DNA from: Fidelibacterota bacterium
Lineage (GTDB): Bacteria > Fidelibacterota > Marinisomatia > Marinisomatales > TCS55
DNA: 7,679 nucleotides
Reading direction: 5' to 3'
NCBI GenBank assembly: GCA_014239505.1
Contig: JAAZYT010000181.1
Location: forward strand, 1 to 7,679
The translations under genes were made by a program, and so were the position numbers. Under the pieces are notes generated by a model. The model made no database searches, was not told the origin of the DNA, and was given only the letters and a program-made list of their open reading frames with translations. This document shows, piece after piece, positions 1 to 6,031 of this stretch; position 1 is the stretch's first letter, and each line of letters begins with the position of its first letter.

Positions 1-826
<826 letters not shown>

Positions 827-849
827 ATGTTTGATTCTGTACTGTCTTT

Positions 850-868
850 GTCACCCAAAAAGGGTGAC
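850..868 (-). repeat. Perfect hairpin in the 16S leader
   Basis: The arms GTCACCC and GGGTGAC (7 bp) flank a 5-base loop of T on the minus strand (A on plus), about 24 bases upstream of the estimated 16S 5' end. No long U-tract follows on the minus strand, so it is not an obvious terminator. It probably lies in the pre-16S leader and may form part of the leader structure used in processing or antitermination. That role is inference. Confidence 0.5.
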
Positions 869-875
869 GCTCAAA

Positions 876-890
876 TCCAATTTAATTGGA
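876..890. repeat. 15-bp palindrome upstream of 16S
   Basis: TCCAATT-T-AATTGGA is a perfect inverted repeat with a single central base, between the hairpin at 850-868 and the terminator at 910-938. With almost no loop it suits a DNA-binding site for a dimeric regulator better than an RNA hairpin. AT-rich palindromes of this size can also occur by chance. No regulator can be named. Confidence 0.3.
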
Positions 891-909
891 CCACTCATAC
901 CTAATTTTC

Positions 910-938
910 AAAAAACGAAAAATGCTGTCCAAGACAGC
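910..938 (-). terminator. Intrinsic terminator of the tig-clpP-clpX-TPR operon
   Basis: On the minus strand the stem GCTGTC / GACAGC (6 bp, loop TTG) is followed at once by ATTTTTCGTTTTTT, a classical Rho-independent terminator. It lies 57 nt after the stop codon of the TPR gene. It would separate the operon from the 16S gene, whose 5' end is about 83 nt further on. Confidence 0.75.
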
Positions 939-943
939 CCGGA

Positions 944-973
944 ATAATAAGACTCTATGTAAAGAGTCTGCAA
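944..973 (-). promoter_or_regulatory. rrs: Possible 16S promoter (weak candidate)
   Basis: On the minus strand TTGCAG (968-973) and TATTAT (944-949) are 18 nt apart. They have very AT-rich DNA upstream (974-1010) and a GC-rich stretch, TCCGGG, just after the -10; both traits are typical of rRNA promoters. The -35 is poor, and the predicted start would fall on the terminator hairpin at 910-938, which argues against it. A second partial candidate is TTGAAA near 906-911, with no convincing -10. Confidence 0.25.
950..969 (-). repeat. Hairpin after the TPR gene (possible first terminator)
   Basis: The arms AGACTCT and AGAGTCT (7 bp) surround a 6-base loop, 26 nt after the TPR stop codon. On the minus strand it is followed by TTATTATT, a weak U-rich stretch, so alone it would be a poor terminator. 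It may back up the stronger one at 910-938 or protect the mRNA 3' end. It also forms the spacer of a possible promoter (968-973 and 944-949). Confidence 0.45.
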
Positions 974-995
974 GTTATATTTAATAAAAACTAAT

Positions 996-2075
996 TTATT
1001 TTATAATAAAGTCTGGAGTTTCAAAATCCATGAACCTTTCAATTGGTAACTTCTTAGAAACATTACCTGCATAACGGCTAACTAATTTTTTATTTGCACC
1101 GTCAATATCATATACAGTTTTCCACATACTTCCAGCATATAGTCCTAAAGCAATGAGAGCGGGAGGAACAATTATGGAAACTCCTCTTTTAGAATTTAAT
1201 GTTAATTCAGTCGGCAAAGGATAGTTTAAAGACTTTTTAAAATTTTCATTTAAATCATAAGAGATTGGTGCTGTTTTTTGGCGATTACCCACTATAGAGA
1301 CAGAACCTTTTTGGGATAAGGTTACTGAAGTAAGCATAGCTGTATATAGCAAAAAAGATGAGCCCATTGTACCAATTGCATTCTCTTTTTGCTTAAGATA
1401 TATAAATCCTCCTCCAGGAGCAAGTGAAGAAAGCAGGGCTGTATTTTTTTCTTTAAGTGGTGCATTCCTTGCAGTATTGATGGCCTTATACCATGGTCGA
1501 ATTTGTCTTGAATAATGACTAAGATCAAAAAGTGCTTCTGATGTTTTAAATGCTTGCTGAGCTTCATCCCATTGCAAAGATTGAAAATGAGCGTATGCAC
1601 GAAAAATCATTTCATAAGGATCTTTAGAATTACTAGTACTATCTATCAAACTTGAATAATTTTTATTAATTAAATCAATATAGTAGAGTTGATACTTTGC
1701 AGCCTTAATTGCTACTTCATTTGCTATTTCTTCATCTAAAATTCGATTATAATAATTTTTTGCTAAATCCCAATTTTCCATATTTTCATAACATTTTCCA
1801 ATCTGAAAATATGTTGCTATCTGTAATTCATCATTTGGATATTTATATAGATATTGGAAATAACTTAAAAGTGCACGTTCATAAAATCCTTCATTATATA
1901 AAAAGGTCGCAAAGCTTACAAGCTCTTCTCTTTGGAATTTTGTGAAGTTCTGCCATTCAACTTTTACATCGTCTGGGCTTAAATATTTTTCTTGAGCATT
2001 AACACTTGTGAAGAAAATAATTAATAAGAATATTTTAGAACGTAAAAAGATTTTAGACCTCAAATAATAATGCAC
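996..2075 (-). CDS. Exported TPR protein with C-terminal membrane region
   Basis: A 359-aa protein of unknown specific role. Residues 1-27 form a signal peptide: basic Arg/Lys, a hydrophobic core around 16-23, then SVNA|QEK as a likely signal peptidase I site. There is no lipobox Cys. Residues about 50-180 are helical TPR-like repeats (for example YNEGFYERALLSYFQYLYKY and IGKCYENMENWDLAKNYY). After that comes LLSSLAPGGGFIYLKQKENA (214-233), then hydrophobic stretches at about 235-252 and 298-316 and a Y-x-G-S-M-W motif near 313-318. The 'pGaG/GGG..Y' motif followed by two membrane segments recalls small envelope proteins of FCB bacteria (DUF5683-like); this is a weak match by eye. The annotated start is GTG with no clear Shine-Dalgarno; TTG at residue 5 is an alternative. 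LRSKIF is tandemly duplicated in the signal peptide. It is the last gene of the tig-clpP-clpX operon, 31 nt after clpX, so it may serve envelope protein quality control (inference). Confidence 0.85.
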   Translation of the reverse strand: MHYYLRSKIFLRSKIFLLIIFFTSVNAQEKYLSPDDVKVEWQNFTKFQREELVSFATFLYNEGFYERALLSYFQYLYKYPNDELQIATYFQIGKCYENMENWDLAKNYYNRILDEEIANEVAIKAAKYQLYYIDLINKNYSSLIDSTSNSKDPYEMIFRAYAHFQSLQWDEAQQAFKTSEALFDLSHYSRQIRPWYKAINTARNAPLKEKNTALLSSLAPGGGFIYLKQKENAIGTMGSSFLLYTAMLTSVTLSQKGSVSIVGNRQKTAPISYDLNENFKKSLNYPLPTELTLNSKRGVSIIVPPALIALGLYAGSMWKTVYDIDGANKKLVSRYAGNVSKKLPIERFMDFETPDFIIK

Positions 2076-2106
2076 AATATAAATGAGAAAAAAGAAAAGG
2101 TAAAGC

Positions 2107-3228
2107 CTAAGCAGAGCGACGATGACGACGCATAAATGGCTTTTTACCTTTAGATATGAATTCTTTTGTAATGGTAATCTTTACAACAAAATCTTCTGAA
2201 TACTCTGGAAGATTAAACATTAAATCAAGCATCGCACTTTCCATTACAGATCTTAAGGCCCTTGCACCTGACTTTCTTTCCATCGCTAATCGAACAATTT
2301 CAATTAGAGCTTCTTTTCTAAAGATTAACTCTATTCCTTCCATTTTAAATAACTTTTTATACTGTTTTACTAAAGAATTTTTTGGCTCAAGCAATACTCG
2401 CATCAAAGCAGATTCATCTAAGTGCTGAAGGGTTGAAACAATTGGAAGCCGACCAATAAGTTCAGGAATAAATCCATACTTCATCATATCTTCAGGTCGA
2501 ACCTCTTTTAAAACTTCATCTTCTTTTTCTGTTTTAGCTAATGACTTTGTAAAACCTATTTCTGAAGTATTAATTCGTTGATTAATAATTTCAGTTAATC
2601 CATCAAATGAACCACCGCAAATAAATAAAATATTTTTTGTATCAATTGGTATTAGACTTTGCTCTGGATGTTTACGTCCTCCTTTTGGTGGTATGTTTGC
2701 AACCGTTCCTTCTAAAATTTTTAATAAAGCTTGCTGAACCCCTTCACCAGAAACATCCCTTGTTATTGATGGACTAGAACTTTTTCTGCCAACTTTATCA
2801 ATCTCATCTAAATAAACTATTCCAGCTTGTGCTTTATAAATATCATAATTTGCAACTTGAACTAAACGAACTAAAATATTTTCAACATCTTCTCCAACAT
2901 ATCCAGCCTCGGTTAAGCTCGTTGCATCTGCTATAGCAAAAGGAACTGCTAAAAATTTAGCAAGTGTTTCTGCTATAAGTGTTTTACCTGTGCCAGTAGG
3001 GCCAATAACTAAAATATTACTTTTATCTAATTCTACATCATCTTTAGCATGATTTGATAAAATTCTCTTATAATGATTATAAACAGCTACTGCTACCGCC
3101 CTTTTAGCACGTTCTTGGCCAATTACATACTGATCTAGGTATGCTTTTATTTCTGAAGGCCTATGAAGTTCAGGTAATGATTCGCTTTTTTCACTTGCAG
3201 TTGGATCCAATGGTGTAGGTATTTTCAT
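2107..3228 (-). CDS. clpX: ClpX, ATP-dependent unfoldase of ClpXP, lacking the zinc-binding domain
   Basis: A hexameric AAA+ unfoldase that recognises tagged proteins, unfolds them and threads them into ClpP in the cytoplasm. Visible motifs: Walker A GPTGTGKT (76-83), pore-1 loop GYVG (109-112), Walker B VYLDEID (138-144), RKH loop (185-187), ClpX-type GGSFDGL (205-211), the ClpP-docking IGF tripeptide (224-226), arginine finger in ELIGR (R260) and sensor-2 GAR (321-323). These separate it from HslU. At 373 aa it is about 50 shorter than usual. The family's N-terminal C4 zinc-binding domain is absent, and the protein starts only about 25 residues before the AAA+ core. The same frame meets a TGA at 3262-3264, so the domain is not hidden upstream. 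The C-terminus has a basic tail (MRRHRRSA). It lies 8 nt after clpP and is co-transcribed with it. All ATPase and ClpP-binding elements are intact, so it should be functional, but substrate and adaptor use dependent on the zinc domain must differ. Confidence 0.97.
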   Translation of the reverse strand: MKIPTPLDPTASEKSESLPELHRPSEIKAYLDQYVIGQERAKRAVAVAVYNHYKRILSNHAKDDVELDKSNILVIGPTGTGKTLIAETLAKFLAVPFAIADATSLTEAGYVGEDVENILVRLVQVANYDIYKAQAGIVYLDEIDKVGRKSSSPSITRDVSGEGVQQALLKILEGTVANIPPKGGRKHPEQSLIPIDTKNILFICGGSFDGLTEIINQRINTSEIGFTKSLAKTEKEDEVLKEVRPEDMMKYGFIPELIGRLPIVSTLQHLDESALMRVLLEPKNSLVKQYKKLFKMEGIELIFRKEALIEIVRLAMERKSGARALRSVMESAMLDLMFNLPEYSEDFVVKITITKEFISKGKKPFMRRHRRSA

Positions 3229-3236
3229 TCTAGTAA

Positions 3237-3839
3237 TTATTTTCTTGCAGTAAGAATTGAATCAATGAGACCATACTTTTTTGCTTCATCTGAGCTCATG
3301 AAGAAATTCCTATCTGTATCTTTTTCTATTTTTTTTAATGATTGTTTTGTATTCTTTGATAGAATTTTATTTAAGTTTGATCTTAAACGTAAGATTTCAT
3401 CTGCTTGAATTTTAATATCAGAAGCTTGACCCTCAGCTCCACCTAAAGGTTGATGTATCATAATTCTAGCATTAGGTAACGCAGACCTTTTCCCTTTTTT
3501 TCCACCAGATAATAAAAAAGCTCCCATACTAGCTGCTTGCCCCATACAAATGGTAGCAATATCAGGTTTAATATAATTCATAGTATCATAAATACCCATG
3601 CCAGATGTTATAATCCCACCTGGTGAATTGATGTAAAGATAAATATCTTTTTCACTATTTTCAGCTTCAAGAAATAATAATTGAGCAATAATTACTGAAG
3701 CTACATTATCATCAATTGGCGTCCCTAAAAAAACAATGCGTTCTTTCAATAACCTTGAATAAATGTCATAAGCTCGCTCAAAGCGACCAGTTTGTTCAAC
3801 AACCATTGGAATCAATTGATTTGATATATTTTTAGTCAT
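3237..3839 (-). CDS. clpP: ClpP, proteolytic subunit of ClpXP, with Asn in place of the triad Asp
   Basis: A serine peptidase (family S14) that forms a double-heptamer chamber and degrades proteins fed by ClpX. The 200-aa length is normal. The nucleophile Ser104 sits in MGQAASMGAFLL, and His129 in MIHQPLGG. The oxyanion region NSPGG (71-75) and the IYDTM segment are conserved. An ungapped match to E. coli (SLEQIERDTERDRF against SLKKIEKDTDRNFF here) puts Asn178 (codon AAT, 3306-3308 complement) where the catalytic Asp lies. I recall the same Asp-to-Asn change in Listeria ClpP1, whose activity is low alone and rises in a mixed complex with ClpP2. No second clpP is in this window. A short N-terminal propeptide of about 7-10 residues is likely. 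It starts 7 nt after the tig stop codon and ends 8 nt before clpX, so the three are translated from one mRNA. GAAG just before the ATG may serve as a weak ribosome site. Confidence 0.97.
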   Translation of the reverse strand: MTKNISNQLIPMVVEQTGRFERAYDIYSRLLKERIVFLGTPIDDNVASVIIAQLLFLEAENSEKDIYLYINSPGGIITSGMGIYDTMNYIKPDIATICMGQAASMGAFLLSGGKKGKRSALPNARIMIHQPLGGAEGQASDIKIQADEILRLRSNLNKILSKNTKQSLKKIEKDTDRNFFMSSDEAKKYGLIDSILTARK

Positions 3840-3846
3840 AATCTTC

Positions 3847-5139
3847 TCAGGGTTTATTATCAGATTGTTTACGTAAGTCTTTTGTATTCACAACAACTTC
3901 TTTGATTTTCGCAAATTCTACTAAATAAGCCAAGATTTTTTTTTCAATAATGTCATCTTCTAATCTTGATCTATTACTTGGTTTTTTAAAGAATTTATCT
4001 ATTTCTTTTGATTGGTTTGGACTCTCTTCTTTGCGTCGTTCTATTTCATCTGACAATTCATTTTTAAGAACGTCAAATGATTGGTCTCTTATTAATTCAT
4101 TTCGTATTAAGTACCATTTTAAATTGCGTTCTGCAACCGGTTTGTATGCTTCCTTTACCTTGTCTTTATCTAACTGGCCTTGTTGGTTATTTTTTGTTAC
4201 ATCATCAACCATATGATTTAAATATGATTCTGCCATAGAAGGTGGAAATTCTGGGTTGGTTTTATCAATCAATGCATCCGTTAATTGCTGATCAAAAGCT
4301 TCATTTGCACGTTGCGCATATGCTTTTTCTAATTGTTCTTGGACTTTCTTTCGATATTCTGAAATATTTTTTGCCTTTGGGTCAACTAACTTTACAAAAT
4401 CTTCATTTAATTCTGGCAAAACTTGTCGCTCAACATTTTTTACTGACAATTCATATGTACCCAAAGTTCCTTTTTCATCTTGTGGTACTGAAACTCTAAC
4501 TTTATCTTCAGGCTTTACTCCTTCTAAATTCTTTTGATTAGCGCCATCAAATGGAGTTTGTCCAATTTTAATATAACGCGTCTCTAATTTTTTACCAATA
4601 ATAGGTAAACCTGAGTCGTCCAGTTCTTGTAAATCACAAATTACAAAGTCTTCTATTTTTGCCCCATCTTCAATTGTCTTGACTTCAGCGTGACCTTGTC
4701 TCACTTCATCAATTGCCATATCAATATCTTCTTCATCAGTGACATATTTAGTCTTCTCAACTTTTAATGTGTTCTTTTTTAACTTTGGCAATTTAATTTT
4801 TGGTTCAACTTCAAAAGCAACTTTGAATTTAAAATGCTCCCCATAATGAAAATGAACATCACTAATACTTCCCATATTTACAGGGATAATTTTTTCTTCT
4901 TCAAGAGCTTTGGAATAATATTTATTGACTGATTTGTCAATAAAGTCTGCTTCAATGGATGGCTGGAACTGTCCCATAAGAACCTTCCGAGGTACTTTCC
5001 CAGGGCGAAATCCTGGTAATTTAATTTTTTTGGAAAATGTTTTTATTGCATTTTCAAAATCAGCTTCAATCTCAGACCATGCTAAATCAATAATGAGTTC
5101 ACGTGAAAAAGTATTGAGTTCTTTAAGTTTTATATCCAC
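3847..5139 (-). CDS. tig: Trigger factor, ribosome-associated chaperone
   Basis: Binds ribosomal protein uL23 at the exit tunnel and shields nascent chains. The 430-aa length is typical. Domains: N-terminal ribosome-binding domain (1-115) with the signature GFRPGKVP at 43-50 (E. coli GFRKGKVP); a middle domain at about 150-240 where the FKBP-type peptidyl-prolyl isomerase would sit; and a helical C-terminal chaperone domain (245-415). The middle domain ends with the usual VERQVLPELNEDFVK junction but lacks recognisable FKBP active-site motifs such as the IPGFEDGI segment of E. coli, so isomerase activity is doubtful; FCB-type trigger factors are often divergent here. The start is GTG (5137-5139 complement), not ATG. 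It is supported by the good Shine-Dalgarno GAAGGA and by correct alignment of the first residues to the family. It is followed 7 nt later by clpP, the common tig-clpP-clpX order, which couples folding and degradation. Confidence 0.96.
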   Translation of the reverse strand: MDIKLKELNTFSRELIIDLAWSEIEADFENAIKTFSKKIKLPGFRPGKVPRKVLMGQFQPSIEADFIDKSVNKYYSKALEEEKIIPVNMGSISDVHFHYGEHFKFKVAFEVEPKIKLPKLKKNTLKVEKTKYVTDEEDIDMAIDEVRQGHAEVKTIEDGAKIEDFVICDLQELDDSGLPIIGKKLETRYIKIGQTPFDGANQKNLEGVKPEDKVRVSVPQDEKGTLGTYELSVKNVERQVLPELNEDFVKLVDPKAKNISEYRKKVQEQLEKAYAQRANEAFDQQLTDALIDKTNPEFPPSMAESYLNHMVDDVTKNNQQGQLDKDKVKEAYKPVAERNLKWYLIRNELIRDQSFDVLKNELSDEIERRKEESPNQSKEIDKFFKKPSNRSRLEDDIIEKKILAYLVEFAKIKEVVVNTKDLRKQSDNKP

Positions 5140-5145
5140 TATTTT

Positions 5146-5151
5146 TCCTTC
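5146..5151 (-). promoter_or_regulatory. tig: Ribosome binding site deciding the GTG start of tig
   Basis: GAAGGA lies 6 nt before the GTG at 5137-5139. It is the clearest Shine-Dalgarno in the window and justifies GTG over the next in-frame ATG, which would delete the ribosome-binding domain. Other genes here have weak or no such site. Confidence 0.75.
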
Positions 5152-5175
5152 AAAAATTGAGCGGGAATCTACCGT

Positions 5176-5400
5176 TTATTTAGCATTCGCATGATCAGTT
5201 TTTATATTATTATTTTTTTTTGCATTACAATATATACAAATATTACCCACTTGAACATGATATCCACATTCATGACAATCCCATTCATCTATATCTAAAT
5301 CACTATAATATTTTTCTGAATTATTTGATTGAGCTATCATTGCTACTAGTGCAATAAAAAGAAAAAAAACAAAAACAATAAAATAAAGGGATGTTCCCAT
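5176..5400 (-). CDS. Small membrane-anchored zinc-ribbon protein
   Basis: A 74-aa protein that I cannot assign to a named family. Residues 5-23 form one hydrophobic segment (FIVFVFFLFIALVAMIA region), so it is a single-span membrane protein. An acidic linker (SDLDIDEWD) leads to CHEC (42-45) and CIYC (55-58), two CxxC knuckles 9 residues apart that should bind one zinc ion as a zinc ribbon. A polar, Lys/Asn-rich tail follows. The four Cys and the 'WxCxxCGxxV...G..C.YC' pattern argue strongly that it is real despite its size. The ribbon is predicted to face the cytoplasm if the positive tail stays inside, but the topology is uncertain. It is 36 nt upstream of tig, directly after the terminator of the preceding gene, so it appears to be the first gene of the tig-clpP-clpX operon. 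No Shine-Dalgarno is seen before the ATG. Possible roles are protein-protein contact or a link to membrane proteostasis; neither is shown. Confidence 0.8.
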   Translation of the reverse strand: MGTSLYFIVFVFFLFIALVAMIAQSNNSEKYYSDLDIDEWDCHECGYHVQVGNICIYCNAKKNNNIKTDHANAK

Positions 5401-5407
5401 AGTTAAA

Positions 5408-5413
5408 AGTATA
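5408..5413 (-). promoter_or_regulatory. Candidate -10 box giving a leaderless operon mRNA
   Basis: On the minus strand TATACT (5 of 6 to TATAAT) ends 7 nt before the ATG of the zinc-ribbon gene, so transcription would begin at or next to the start codon. That fits the lack of any Shine-Dalgarno there. It lies just past the terminator at 5447-5490, where the operon promoter must be. No convincing -35 is present, and the region is AT-rich, so chance is possible. Confidence 0.4.
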
Positions 5414-5446
5414 TGGTTATTTGAATTAAAAATATTAATAAGTTTA

Positions 5447-5490
5447 AAAAATAAAAAGAAAACGCCCTACCAACAAAAGCCAATAGGGCG
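5447..5490 (-). terminator. Intrinsic terminator of the 143-aa protein gene
   Basis: On the minus strand CGCCCTA / TAGGGCG (7-bp perfect stem at 5463-5490, 14-nt loop) is followed by TTTTCTTTTTATTTTTT. It begins 27 nt after the TAG stop of the 143-aa gene. On the plus strand no U-tract follows the stem, so it works on the minus strand only. It divides the window into two transcription units. Confidence 0.9.
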
Positions 5491-5517
5491 CAAATAAAAT
5501 AGTAACTAGAATTCAAT

Positions 5518-5949
5518 CTACTGTCTTAAGCGGTAAACAACACCTTCCATGGTACTTAAAAATTTATCGACCTGACCATAGGTGTGAAACATATATTCCA
5601 TTTCTTCATAGCTATCTACTGGGTAAGATTCCGCATCATAATCACGAAGAAAATTTGCCTCCATCTTAACAAGCATATCTCTTAATACCATCTTTGGTAT
5701 TTCTTTTTCACGAAGAAAATTTACCTGCATATTTAACTGACCATCAGAAGTCATATGAAAGAGAGGTAGAATTCCAAAATCTGAATTGCAACGAAAAGTA
5801 AAAGTACCATGATCATCACCACGGCCCCATGACATTTCACTAGCATGCTCTTCCGAAAATTCAATTATTTTTTCACCAATTTTAGCTATTTCTCTTGAAC
5901 ATTTATTTCTTAAATCTTCAACAAACTGCTCTTTATTCCATTTTGACAT
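5518..5949 (-). CDS. Uncharacterised 143-aa soluble protein
   Basis: I do not recognise this protein with certainty. It has no signal peptide or membrane segment and is mildly acidic. The N-terminal third (5-38) looks like an amphipathic helix (EQFVEDLRNKCSREIAKIGE). Then comes MSWGRGDDHGTFTF (39-52), a likely beta-strand pair, followed by LPLFHMTSDGQLNMQVNFL (61-79) and a helix with paired Lys/Arg and Glu. The order 'SWGRG..GTF ... LF...SDG.....nFL' weakly recalls a small domain found at the C-terminus of some endonuclease- or restriction-associated proteins; I would not name it on that basis. Two Cys (17, 54) are too far apart for a zinc site. AGGA lies 12 nt before the ATG, a poor ribosome site. 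It stands between the M1 peptidase gene (82 nt upstream) and its own strong terminator, so it is probably transcribed alone or with the peptidase gene. Confidence 0.85.
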   Translation of the reverse strand: MSKWNKEQFVEDLRNKCSREIAKIGEKIIEFSEEHASEMSWGRGDDHGTFTFRCNSDFGILPLFHMTSDGQLNMQVNFLREKEIPKMVLRDMLVKMEANFLRDYDAESYPVDSYEEMEYMFHTYGQVDKFLSTMEGVVYRLRQ

Positions 5950-6007
5950 ATTTTATTAAATCCTAAATAATGTGAGATTAAGGTGAGAAAGAATTTAAAG
6001 CATTTTA

Positions 6008-6013
6008 ATTATA
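6008..6013 (-). promoter_or_regulatory. Candidate -10 box for the 143-aa protein gene
   Basis: A perfect TATAAT on the minus strand lies 58 nt before the ATG at 5949, in the 82-nt gap after the M1 peptidase gene. No -35 close to TTGACA occurs 16-18 nt upstream. In such AT-rich DNA a single hexamer is weak evidence. No terminator separates the peptidase gene from this one, so read-through is equally possible. Confidence 0.3.
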
Positions 6014-6031
6014 TGAGAAAGGAATGGATTA

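Noticed and set aside
2107..3228. HslU instead of ClpX
   Set aside because: GGSFDGL, the IGF and RKH loops and the neighbouring clpP identify ClpX; no HslU I-domain or hslV is present.
5463..5490. The CGCCCTA/TAGGGCG hairpin as a bidirectional terminator
   Set aside because: Only the minus strand has a U-tract after the stem, and no plus-strand gene converges on it.
5984..6021. Direct repeat TGAGAAAG (5984-5991 and 6014-6021)
   Set aside because: It is short and made of low-complexity purine-rich sequence in an AT-rich gap, with no symmetry or gene that suggests a binding site.
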